Assembly (NCBI GenBank): GCA_017996175.1
Contig: JAGOHK010000009.1
Span: forward strand, 20,069-84,068
Length of the DNA stretch: 64,000 bases
Reading direction: 5' to 3'
Source: Leptospiraceae bacterium
GTDB lineage: Bacteria > Spirochaetota > Leptospiria > Leptospirales > Leptospiraceae
The position numbers were made by a program, and so were the translations under genes. Of the stretch, positions 54,688 through 62,937 are shown one piece after another. Position 1 is the first letter of the stretch. Each line of letters begins with the position of its first letter. Under the pieces are notes generated by a model. That model was not told the DNA's origin, did no database searches, and worked only from the letters and a program-made list of their open reading frames with translations.

Positions 54688-54716
54688 ACCACCGATGCAC
54701 ACCGATAAACACCGAT
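54688..54716 (-). repeat. ATCGGTG intergenic repeat, copy 5 (inverted)
   Basis: ACCACCGATGCACACCGAT with a further AAACACCGAT lies ten bases after the aminotransferase stop. It faces copy 6, giving a second inverted pair. Confidence 0.75.
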
Positions 54717-54723
54717 TGTCAAT

Positions 54724-54758
54724 AGTCACCTCGAACTGCATCATCGTGAGAGGTGACT
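54724..54758. terminator. Hairpin between two convergent genes
   Basis: AGTCACCTC and GAGGTGACT form a 9-bp stem with a 17-base loop, between the convergent aminotransferase and HD genes. No T-run is present, so a terminator role is tentative. Confidence 0.4.
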
Positions 54759-54767
54759 GTATAATCC

Positions 54768-56174
54768 TCAATCTCTGTTATCGTATCTTTTATCGGTGCT
54801 CTCGGTGGTAATCTTCTTTAGATTCATAGTTCTGATTTCAAATATTTTTATAATCCCATTGATGATGGAATCTAAAACAGAAGAATCACACTCTTCTAAG
54901 AATTCTTCTGCTGAAATTTTGTTTTCGTAGAATCCAATGGATATTGCAAATAACCTTTCTATTTCAGGAAACCCGATCGCATTTACCAGATAGGCGGCGA
55001 TAGGAGAGTTTTTTAAATCGTAGGTTGTATCTTTATTTCTACCTTTTGTGAGAATTAGAAGTACTTCTTCTTCGATTGGATTTTGCGGTATATAGGGATT
55101 TTCCGCAACTGGTAAAAAATGATCCAGTGTAGGGATAATAATTCCATTGACAGGAATTTCTCCGATTAATGTGGAAAGAGGAATATTTCTTCCTATTCTA
55201 AAAGACAATGCTTCTAAAATCCCTACGGTCAAAATTTTACTTTCTAAATAAATTCTAGATAATTCTAAATTTTTGCGGGTATCTTTAAATAACTTCTCTA
55301 ATTTTTCATCGGATGGTTCATCCAAGTATTGATGAAATATAAATTCAGGTTTTAAAGTCTTTAAAAAGTTTAACATTTTGAGCATAGACGTTCTATAACC
55401 TACAATCGTGTAAGAAGTAGTTGTCCTTAGATCATGATTGGTTTCTGGCATAAGGTTCCAGGTATTATCTAAAAACTTAACAGAGTTTGGATTCCCAAAA
55501 TTTTCTACGTCTCTATTTGCCATTCGCAGAGATTTTTTCAATATCTCATTTATATCTTTCTCTGACCAAGGTAGAGAATAAGATTGTTTTACCTCTTCTA
55601 ACCTAGTTTTTAAAATATGATAAGGTGATTTCCCATTGATTGATTTTCGAAATGGAATAGTTGCTTCTATACAGGTCGCAATTTGAGCTAATTTTTCAAT
55701 GGAGAGATAGGAAGAAAGACATTGAACGGCGATGAGAGCACTCAAAAATTCATTTTGTCCACTGTATGGAGAGAGTGTTTCGCCTAACGTAAATCCGAAT
55801 ATCGAAAGTAAAATCTGGAAATACTCAATCTTTGCTAATCCAGGATCATTGATGATACAAAGTTTGTTATTATCCTCTCGTACGAATGGATAGATATAAC
55901 CGCTTAAATTTAAGTTGATCCCAAAGTCGACTTGCATATAAATCATATCATGAAAAAGGGCAGAAAGAATTTCTACAGGATCCTCTTCTCCACCTACTTC
56001 AAAAATATGTTCTGGAGTATGAAAGTATCTCCAAGTCCCAGTCATACTTTGGATAATTAATTTGGCGATATAATCTAACTCTTCTTCTTGTGTGAGTGTA
56101 AGATTTCCACCCAATTTTTGAATTGAATCTAGTAACCTTATTTTGCAACGACTTAAATCATTTTCATTTTCCAT
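54768..56174 (-). CDS. HD-domain metal-dependent phosphohydrolase-like protein
   Basis: A 468-residue protein with an HD-type motif near the N-terminus: WRYFHTPEHIFEV (H52, H56) and ILSALFHDMIYM (H75-D76), resembling the predicted phosphohydrolases of COG4339 (R-YH-x2-H...HD). The remaining 380 residues are helical and unfamiliar. No membrane segment is seen. The last 16 residues (KKITTESTDKRYDNRD) are encoded by an intergenic repeat, so the original stop was probably lost and the protein extended. Confidence 0.7.
   Translation of the reverse strand: MENENDLSRCKIRLLDSIQKLGGNLTLTQEEELDYIAKLIIQSMTGTWRYFHTPEHIFEVGGEEDPVEILSALFHDMIYMQVDFGINLNLSGYIYPFVREDNNKLCIINDPGLAKIEYFQILLSIFGFTLGETLSPYSGQNEFLSALIAVQCLSSYLSIEKLAQIATCIEATIPFRKSINGKSPYHILKTRLEEVKQSYSLPWSEKDINEILKKSLRMANRDVENFGNPNSVKFLDNTWNLMPETNHDLRTTTSYTIVGYRTSMLKMLNFLKTLKPEFIFHQYLDEPSDEKLEKLFKDTRKNLELSRIYLESKILTVGILEALSFRIGRNIPLSTLIGEIPVNGIIIPTLDHFLPVAENPYIPQNPIEEEVLLILTKGRNKDTTYDLKNSPIAAYLVNAIGFPEIERLFAISIGFYENKISAEEFLEECDSSVLDSIINGIIKIFEIRTMNLKKITTESTDKRYDNRD
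54777..54815 (+). repeat. ATCGGTG intergenic repeat, copy 6
   Basis: The segment contains TATCGTATCTTTTATCGGTG and CTCGGTGGTAATCTT. It overlaps the 3' end of the HD gene and encodes its C-terminal residues. Confidence 0.75.
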
Positions 56175-56192
56175 TTTTTCATTCCGTGTTGG

Positions 56193-56228
56193 GGGGTTGT
56201 GTTAAAATCATTATTTTAACACAACCCC
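56193..56228. terminator. Strong hairpin between the HD gene and the secreted-protein gene
   Basis: GGGGTTGTGTTAAAAT and ATTTTAACACAACCCC form a perfect 16-bp stem with a CATT loop, 23 bp after the stop of the minus-strand gene 56251-56985. It is probably a terminator for that gene, although no long T-run follows. Confidence 0.6.
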
Positions 56229-56250
56229 AACTGGTTTTTGTTTTTAAGAA

Positions 56251-56985
56251 TTAATTCACAGTAGCCGTAACTCCACCTGCTGGCTCTTTATAATTGATTT
56301 CAAATAATTCATAATTTGATTTTCTAAAACCAGTTACATAAGCAACAGAAATACCCATATAGTATTTTGGCGAACTTTTAAGAGCGGCTAATGCATATTT
56401 TGCCATTTGTTCGTTGGTTACTGAGAATTGGTGCACTTTGCCTTTTGTTTCATCAAAGTACAATCCTTCGTAGGTTCCGATCAGAAATCCTTGGTAATCT
56501 AATTGTAAAATTTTACCAGTAACTGAAAAGTTTCTTTTTCCGCCTGATTTTTGTACGGCAAGTTTATCTCCCTGCGTAGCTGCTGGTGTACTTTCTTGTT
56601 TTACTGCGGATAATACTTCCATGTCGGAAGAGAGAGAGATTGCTTTAATTTGATGAATGTTATATCCAATTAATAATTCTTGGTTCATATTTTTTCTGAT
56701 AAAATTCACAAGGTCTGCATTTTCCAATCTGACGCTAAAATCTATTTTAGTGATTTTAGGGGAAAAACATTCGTCTTTCATCTCGTCGCATGTTTCTTGT
56801 TTTTCGAATTTTGTAACTTCCATTAATCCTTCAAATGACTCAAATACAAGTCCTCTGCTTTCGAACTGAACAATTTTTCCAACTACAGATCCTTCTGCAT
56901 AAGTTCCAATGGCGAATACAGAAGAAGGAAGAAACGATGCCAGGATTATGAAAAGGCTTACTTTAAATTGATTTTTTATACTCAT
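56251..56985 (-). CDS. Secreted hypothetical protein
   Basis: About 244 residues with a clear signal peptide (FKVSLFIILASFLPSSVFA). Two related halves follow, each with a strand-rich motif (GKIVQFESRGLVFESFEGL and GKILQLDYQGFLIGTYEGL), so the protein is an internal duplication joined by a low-complexity linker. I chose ATG 56985 with GGAG seven bases upstream. I do not recognise the family; similar exported proteins occur in Leptospira. It is divergent from aroE. Confidence 0.75.
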   Translation of the reverse strand: MSIKNQFKVSLFIILASFLPSSVFAIGTYAEGSVVGKIVQFESRGLVFESFEGLMEVTKFEKQETCDEMKDECFSPKITKIDFSVRLENADLVNFIRKNMNQELLIGYNIHQIKAISLSSDMEVLSAVKQESTPAATQGDKLAVQKSGGKRNFSVTGKILQLDYQGFLIGTYEGLYFDETKGKVHQFSVTNEQMAKYALAALKSSPKYYMGISVAYVTGFRKSNYELFEINYKEPAGGVTATVN

Positions 56986-57104
56986 GATGTAACTCCAAAT
57001 TGATTTCAATAGTTAAGGAAACTAAATTGATTTCCACTTGCAAGAAATATTTTCAATCATATCTTGCTTTTATTTTATCAGAATAATATTCGGTAATCTT
57101 AATT

Positions 57105-57977
57105 ATGCAAATCAATCGTGATACAAAATACTTTGGAATTCTAGGATTTCCTTTATCTCATACTCTTTCGCCAGTAATTCACAATGGGCTTTTTGAAGAA
57201 TACAATGTGAATGCGCTTTACCTAGTCCTAGAAAAAGAAAAGCCAACGCGGAGTTTGCTTTTGGGAAAAGAAACAATTTCTCTTTCAGGTCTTTCTGTTA
57301 CAATCCCTCATAAAGAATGGGCTTTTAAAGTAGCGGATAATGTAGATGAAGCCTCTAAGAATATGAAAGCTTCTAATACACTAGTTCGGTTCGAATCTAA
57401 AATTAGCGCTTATAATACAGATGGATATGGCGCTGTTCGTTCGATTGAGGAATACAAAAAGAATTTTTTTGAATCAAAAAATTCGGGTGATATTTTAATT
57501 TTAGGGAGTGGGGGAAGTGCGAAAGGAATTTCTTATTCTTTGGTTAAACGAGGATTATCCTCATCTAAAATAGTGATTGCAGCTAGAAACCAAAAAACAG
57601 GTAAAGGTTTGGTAAAAATTCTAAACTCTCTAGAGAATGGAATCGCCGAATACTCTTCGTTAGACACAATTGAAAAGGATTCAAAAAGATTCTCTCTCAT
57701 CATAAATACAACTCCAGTTGGAATGAAAGGAAAAACGGATTCCCAGATTATTACAGATAAATTCTTTCTCAAATCCCAAACTTTATTTGATATAGTGTAT
57801 AATCCACTAGAAACTCCACTTGTCAAAATGGCAAAGAAAAATGGAGCCAAAATCATTCCCGGCTACGAGATGTTACTCTACCAGGCTATGGAACAATTTC
57901 GCCTATTTGCCCAAATTCAAGTGGATAATAAGCGTATATCGCTCGTAAGAAAATGGATTTTTGGGAAACTGAAATAA
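57105..57977 (+). CDS. aroE: Shikimate dehydrogenase
   Basis: A 290-residue AroE. The shikimate-binding serines are in FPLSHTLSPVIHN (S18, S22), the catalytic pair is K70 (TIPHKEW) and D106 (AYNTDGYG), and the NADP-binding loop is ILGSGGSAKG. It reduces 3-dehydroshikimate in aromatic amino acid synthesis. The C-terminal GYEMLLYQAMEQF is also conserved. It stands alone, divergent from a secreted-protein gene. Confidence 0.95.
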   Translation: MQINRDTKYFGILGFPLSHTLSPVIHNGLFEEYNVNALYLVLEKEKPTRSLLLGKETISLSGLSVTIPHKEWAFKVADNVDEASKNMKASNTLVRFESKISAYNTDGYGAVRSIEEYKKNFFESKNSGDILILGSGGSAKGISYSLVKRGLSSSKIVIAARNQKTGKGLVKILNSLENGIAEYSSLDTIEKDSKRFSLIINTTPVGMKGKTDSQIITDKFFLKSQTLFDIVYNPLETPLVKMAKKNGAKIIPGYEMLLYQAMEQFRLFAQIQVDNKRISLVRKWIFGKLK

Positions 57978-57985
57978 GCTTACAT

Positions 57986-60361
57986 TTAATAACATACACA
58001 AACCAATGAATAGGCATAACACGGATAAGCCGCATGTGTAATAGCCGACGTACCGGTTTGATCGGATCGACCTGTCATGCCATTTATGCCGGAGTTGTTT
58101 GTCGTACCATTTGTACAATTATTTGTTCCATCATAGGTTCCGTTTGAATTGGAAAAGGTAAAATAGTAATTAGTCGCAAAGTTCATAGCAGTTGAAAATG
58201 TCGACATTAATGGTGTAGAGCCAAGATTCCAAAGGTTAGACCAGTTTGTGGATAATTGTGTTACGGCTTGTGTGCTTTCATTTACTCCGTAGACAGGGCG
58301 AGTTGCACTAAATGAGTTTGTACTTGGAGCGTTCACTAAGTCATCTCCACTTGTACTTAAAAATGCCCTAAATCCATTACAGCGTAGGAAAGGAAGATTA
58401 GTATTTGCATACGTAGAACATATAGTAGCCCCGCCACCCGCACCTGCAATATTCCCATCTTGTGAGCCTTTATAAAATAAATAAGTGAAGGGGTGATTTG
58501 TTACTGCGGAAAAGGTTACATTTGTATTTGTACTACCACTTGCGTTAGTTGCTGTTACAGTGTAAACTGTAGAACCGAAAGTCCCAGAGGGAGTACCGGA
58601 TATTACGCCTGTGCTCGTATTTATACTCAGACCTGCGGGCAAACTTGGAGAAATGGAATAAGATGTTACTGACCCTGTTACGGTAGGGTTTAAAGAACCC
58701 ATGGAAACTCCAACAAGGAACGGGAGGGTGCGTAGAGGATAACTTAAACCAGAGGGTGGTGGTGGAGTTACTGTGATATTTATATTAGCTGTAGTATTTC
58801 CAGAAGCATTTGATGCTGTAATTGTATAACCTGTTGCTCCTTGCACGCCTGTTGGTGTTCCGGAAATGACACAGGTTGTATTATTAATGCTAAGTCCTGT
58901 TGGTAATGTTGGGCTTGCTGAGCAAGATGTAACTGTTCCGGAGTAAGTCGGGGTTAATGCTGATATAGGTACATTTTGTGGGAAAGTGTAAGGACTTCCT
59001 GTATAACTGAGAGCACTGGGTGCACTCAGATTTATTATTATACTAATAACGCTAGTTCCTGAACCAACGGAATTTGATGCGGTAATTGTATAGTTTGTAC
59101 TCGCTTGTGTTGCCGTTGGGGTTCCTGTAATTTGGCAATTTGCTGATAGAGATAGACCAGCAGGTAATGCAGGAGTAGCCGCACAATTTGTTATAGCCTC
59201 ATTTGTTGTGGGGGAAACGGTTGTAATAGGTAAGTTTACCGTAAATGTAAAAGGACTGCCTGAATAGGATATGGTTGGGGCTGAACCAAGGGATGGTGAG
59301 GTAATCACCGCGTTATCCACAAATTGTGTTTGGTTTGTAATTTCAGTTGTTGTAATGGTAGGTGGTGGAGTTGAGGTAGGTAAGCCTAATGATAAGTTAC
59401 CTCCATTTTGGATATAGGTTGTGATCGCAGGAAGTAAGGTGGTTGTTAAAGGAGTGGAAGAAAAAGTAATTTGGTTTCCAACTGGTCCAATCGTAATAGA
59501 AGCACCTGTGGAAGTTTTTCCATCGAATACTCCATCTTCAAAATCAGAAGCAAAGGCTTCTATGATTGCATCAATATCATCAATGGATAAGGAAGCTCCA
59601 TTTTTATAAGTGTTGGCTAATTGCGATAATCCTACAAGTATAGAAGTAAATTTTGCACTGAGTGGGCTCGCTGGGTTTTCTAACTCAACCATAATATCAT
59701 CTAATTCTGGATACAGTGTATCTGAAATACCGCCTGCTCTTGTGGAATACATAGAAGGGGAAGCTGCTGCTGATAGACCAGAGCTCAGTCCAAATCTTAT
59801 TACAATTTCTTTACTTGCTTTTCTATGAAGTGCGGTTTTATCAGCACCTTCTCCTGACTGTCTAATTAGGTTTTGAAATCGTCTTCCTAACATTTTAGAA
59901 AAGGGAGAGATTAGGGTGTTTTTTCGGTTATTATTACTTATTTTTGATTCAGGTAGAATTGTAACTAGTTTGAAATTGGAACTACCTGAGATTGTAATAT
60001 CAGAATTTAATTTTTCATCGAACATTTTGGTTTGTCCATTTGAGTTAGGGGATACAGTCAAACAAACAATCGAACCAGTTTTATTATATACTAGGGAATA
60101 ACCACCGGTATCCTCGTTCGTATTTCCAGTGGCTAATATCGTTTCGCTATTGCAACTTCCATCTGTATTTAGTGGGTTTATTGTCACGATTGCGTTTTTC
60201 ACGATTCCTTTTACGGCAGTCCCACTGACAGTTAATTTATTACTGCGTATACCGAGTAATCCTAGATTCATGAATATGGATTCAGAATCTTCTTTAGATG
60301 AATTTGAAAATTTGCAGGTTGCTAAAAATAGAATCAAAAATAGTATAAGTAACTTTCGCAT
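57986..60361 (-). CDS. Lipoprotein with putative Ig domains and C-terminal DUF1554
   Basis: A 791-residue surface-type lipoprotein. The signal MRKLLILFLILFLATC ends in a lipobox Cys. Residues about 50-300 are unfamiliar. Residues about 350-620 hold three or more He_PIG-type Ig repeats, each with a PAGLSLS/PTGLSIN-x-ISGTPTG pattern (SLPAGLSINTSTGVISGTPS). The C-terminal 170 residues match DUF1554, with cysteines and N-rich turns (GTYDGTNNCTNGTTNNSGIN). DUF1554 proteins are typical of Leptospira and are thought to be exposed on the outer membrane. Confidence 0.88.
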   Translation of the reverse strand: MRKLLILFLILFLATCKFSNSSKEDSESIFMNLGLLGIRSNKLTVSGTAVKGIVKNAIVTINPLNTDGSCNSETILATGNTNEDTGGYSLVYNKTGSIVCLTVSPNSNGQTKMFDEKLNSDITISGSSNFKLVTILPESKISNNNRKNTLISPFSKMLGRRFQNLIRQSGEGADKTALHRKASKEIVIRFGLSSGLSAAASPSMYSTRAGGISDTLYPELDDIMVELENPASPLSAKFTSILVGLSQLANTYKNGASLSIDDIDAIIEAFASDFEDGVFDGKTSTGASITIGPVGNQITFSSTPLTTTLLPAITTYIQNGGNLSLGLPTSTPPPTITTTEITNQTQFVDNAVITSPSLGSAPTISYSGSPFTFTVNLPITTVSPTTNEAITNCAATPALPAGLSLSANCQITGTPTATQASTNYTITASNSVGSGTSVISIIINLSAPSALSYTGSPYTFPQNVPISALTPTYSGTVTSCSASPTLPTGLSINNTTCVISGTPTGVQGATGYTITASNASGNTTANINITVTPPPPSGLSYPLRTLPFLVGVSMGSLNPTVTGSVTSYSISPSLPAGLSINTSTGVISGTPSGTFGSTVYTVTATNASGSTNTNVTFSAVTNHPFTYLFYKGSQDGNIAGAGGGATICSTYANTNLPFLRCNGFRAFLSTSGDDLVNAPSTNSFSATRPVYGVNESTQAVTQLSTNWSNLWNLGSTPLMSTFSTAMNFATNYYFTFSNSNGTYDGTNNCTNGTTNNSGINGMTGRSDQTGTSAITHAAYPCYAYSLVCVCY

Positions 60362-60885
60362 AAAAATCTCCCATTTGGTAAAATTAGCTTTTCATTAATT
60401 GCATAAATAATCTGACTTGAGTATATCTTGGAAGATGCTTTTCTATAAAGTCAAGCTCCAAAAGCCACTGCATACTATACTCTAACTTGTGTATATATTC
60501 CCTATGCTTTGTAAAAATCAGTGAGTATTTTCCAGATTTACTGTTTATACCATTTAGTTGACTATGTAAAGTAAAACAATCTATCAATAATATTTAGGAA
60601 TGAGCCCGAGGTCTACCCTGGTTGAATCGGTAAAGTTTTATAGAATCCTGTAAATCTTGTTAATCATGTCTAAAACTCTTCTAGATATCGCTTGGCGGTA
60701 GTGTGAGCGAAGTGAAAGGGTGGTTAACAAGATGGACAAGATTAGGATTATTAATTCACAGTTTTCCTTTGTGCTCTTAGTGCATCCTCTATATCCACCG
60801 TGGTTAAAAAGCCCTTATCGAATTGACATTGTTTGCATTTGGACTCTGTAAAAACAGGATTGCAAGATTTTACCTAGGTAGAATC
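60362..60885. other. Intergenic region with dispersed-repeat remnants
   Basis: No supported gene lies here. The part 60640-60740 contains TAAATCTTGTTAATCATGTC and GCTTGGCGGTAGTGTGAGCG, with an AAAGGGTGGTTAACAAG end. It is distantly like the C-rich segment at 46075-46110 in reverse orientation, so both may be decayed copies of one repeat. Confidence 0.4.
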
Positions 60886-60915
60886 TTGCATGTTGCAAAT
60901 GTTTTGTTGTATACA
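60886..60915 (+). promoter_or_regulatory. Candidate promoter of the phasin-like gene
   Basis: TTGCAT (60886-60891) and TATACA (60910-60915) are separated by 18 bp. The gene starts 57 bp further. Both hexamers are near consensus, and a clear terminator after the gene suggests a single-gene transcript. Confidence 0.5.
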
Positions 60916-60971
60916 AAGCGCGTTGATTCTAGAATATGGTAGTTGAACTAAAAATTTGGAGAAAACAAAAA

Positions 60972-61340
60972 ATGGAAAAAGTTCTAACAGACGTAGTAAA
61001 TGCAGGAATCGCTTTATTTAAAACAGGAGAAGAAGTTCTCAAAACATCTCTAACTAATTTCGAAAGCAAATTCAACGAAATTAAACAAAAAGGTGAATTG
61101 GATCAATCTGAGCAATCAGTTCAAGTAAGAGACTTACTCAACAAAACCATCAAAGATACAAAAGATGTTTTAGACAATGCTAACGCAAGTTACCAAGACA
61201 TCGTTGCTAAAGCACAAGCAAACTTCGAAGGTATTTACAACCAAGTAGATTCTGCTTTACCAGAACAAGTTAAGACACAAGCTAAAGCTGCTCTTGATGA
61301 GCTAAAAGCTGTAATCGAAAAATACAAACCTGCTAAATAA
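60972..61340 (+). CDS. Phasin-like small helical protein
   Basis: About 122 residues, entirely helical, with heptad-like charge spacing (LTDVVNAGIALFKTGEEVL, then SLTNFESKFNEIKQKGELDQ). It resembles PhaF/phasin-type proteins that coat polyhydroxyalkanoate granules or act as small structural proteins. I chose ATG 60972, preceded by GGAG; an upstream ATG at 60936 gives an unlikely N-terminus. Codon use is biased towards AAA, GAA, GCT and AAC, and the promoter and terminator are well formed, so expression is probably high. Confidence 0.7.
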   Translation: MEKVLTDVVNAGIALFKTGEEVLKTSLTNFESKFNEIKQKGELDQSEQSVQVRDLLNKTIKDTKDVLDNANASYQDIVAKAQANFEGIYNQVDSALPEQVKTQAKAALDELKAVIEKYKPAK

Positions 61341-61364
61341 GCTGGTCACACTATTTTTGATTTC

Positions 61365-61395
61365 AATGCCGGTTTGTTCTCCGGCATTTTTTATT
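61365..61395 (+). terminator. Rho-independent terminator of the phasin-like gene
   Basis: AATGCCGG and CCGGCATT form an 8-bp stem with an 8-base loop, followed by TTTTTATTT. It lies 25 bp after the stop. Confidence 0.85.
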
Positions 61396-61420
61396 TCTCC
61401 ACCCAATTTCAAAAACCTAA

Positions 61421-62704
61421 ATGAGTCATAAACGAGAAAAGTTAGTTTTATTTCTCACTGTATTTATAGATATGATGGGATTCTCTGTCATATTTCCCAT
61501 ATTTCCAGAAACTCTAAAATTCTTTTTATCCAAAGAAACGGATTTAGTTCTTCAATTTTTTCTAAGTATCATACATCTATTCGAACCTAGCTCAGAGAAT
61601 AAACTTTTTATCGTTTTATTCGGTGGAATGGTGGGAAGTATATATTCCATTCTCCAATTTTTTTTCGCACCTATTTGGGGGAGATTTTCGGACATTGTAG
61701 GTCGTAAGCCTGTTCTAATCATCACTTCCACTGGAAATTTCTTAGGTTATCTTGTTTGGTTTTTTTCGGGTAGTTTTACCCTATTTGTCATTTCTCGATT
61801 AGTCACAGGATGTATGGGAGGAAATATTTCCGTAGCATCCGCAGCAATGGCAGATGTTACCTCCGAAAAAGATCGGGCAAAAGGAATGGGTATGATTGGA
61901 GCTGGAATTGGACTTGGTTTTATGTTCGGTCCTCCTCTCGGCGGAATTCTATCTTCCTACGACCTAACCCAGATTTTTCCAAGTCTTGCAGATTGGGGAG
62001 TAACGGTGTTTTCCTCTTCCGCTTTGCTTTCTGTATTAATAGCACTCGTAAATTTACTTCTAGTGATTTTTGTATTTCGAGAAACATTTCACCCTGGAAA
62101 GACCGAAGTTCGAAAAGAGCTACATCCTATCCTTGGACTCAGGCATACACAAGTTCGAGAATTACCTCTACTTTGTTTGATTTATTTGGTTTTTTCTTTG
62201 TCATTTTCCGGGTTTGAGTTTTGTATTAATTTTTTCTTATACGATGTTCTCCAATTTAATCCGAAAGAAATCGGTTATACATTCGTCTACTTGGGTTCGA
62301 TTATTATTTTGGTTCAGGGTGGGGTTATTCGTCGTATATCGGGAAAGATTGCGGAGAAAAAAATCGCGATATTTGGGGCGTTATCCTTATTTTTGGGACT
62401 TGTTGTTTTAAGTTTTTCGCGTAGCTTTGGTTTTACCATTCTAGCTCTTGGAATCATTTCTTTAGGCAGCGCGTTTTTAAATCCCGGCTTATCTTCTTTA
62501 GCCTCTCTTTTCTCGCCCGCCTCGGAACAAGGAAAAAATTTAGGGATTATGCGCGGATTCGGTGCTCTCGCTCGCGGCATTTCTCCTTTTTCGTTTTCTT
62601 TGCTTTATTTTTCTTTCGGTCCTTTTCTTACTTTTATTGTTTCTGCGTCTTTGATTTTTTTTGTAATTTTACTCATTACGCAAATTAAACCTCGAAGTGT
62701 TTAG
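61421..62704 (+). CDS. MFS efflux pump, Tet/DHA1 type
   Basis: A 427-residue transporter with about 12 membrane segments. It begins VLFLTVFIDMMGFSVIFPIF, the typical first helix of TetA-like pumps, and has motif A GRFSDIVGRKPVL and motif C-like GAGIGLGFMFGPPLGG. Between helices 1 and 2 it has an extended loop of about 45 residues. The substrate cannot be told; tetracycline-family membership does not prove resistance. It follows the phasin terminator. Confidence 0.88.
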   Translation: MSHKREKLVLFLTVFIDMMGFSVIFPIFPETLKFFLSKETDLVLQFFLSIIHLFEPSSENKLFIVLFGGMVGSIYSILQFFFAPIWGRFSDIVGRKPVLIITSTGNFLGYLVWFFSGSFTLFVISRLVTGCMGGNISVASAAMADVTSEKDRAKGMGMIGAGIGLGFMFGPPLGGILSSYDLTQIFPSLADWGVTVFSSSALLSVLIALVNLLLVIFVFRETFHPGKTEVRKELHPILGLRHTQVRELPLLCLIYLVFSLSFSGFEFCINFFLYDVLQFNPKEIGYTFVYLGSIIILVQGGVIRRISGKIAEKKIAIFGALSLFLGLVVLSFSRSFGFTILALGIISLGSAFLNPGLSSLASLFSPASEQGKNLGIMRGFGALARGISPFSFSLLYFSFGPFLTFIVSASLIFFVILLITQIKPRSV

Positions 62705-62937
62705 ATTTTTTCCCAATTCTTTTTTTCTAGAATTTTTATGATACTGTCGAGAATAGAATTGTTGTACACTAAATTAACGTTAGTTCTATGCAGGAAAAGT
62801 TTTTCAAAGAGATTACGTACGTTAAATTACTAGTATCCGCATAGTCTGCGAGAGAAGTGATTCCACTTTGTTTACGAGAGTCTGTTTTTTTTGAGGACTA
62901 GCAAAAATAAAATATAGTTCCAAAAGGAGAAGTTGGT
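62705..62937. other. Intergenic region upstream of the FecR lipoprotein
   Basis: No gene is seen. AAAAGGAG for the next gene lies at the end. AT-rich tracts could hold a promoter, but none stands out. Confidence 0.4.

Noticed and set aside
60384..60587. Minus-strand open frame of 67 codons
   Set aside because: It starts at TTG with no ribosome binding site, lies in a repeat-rich gap and shows no family features.
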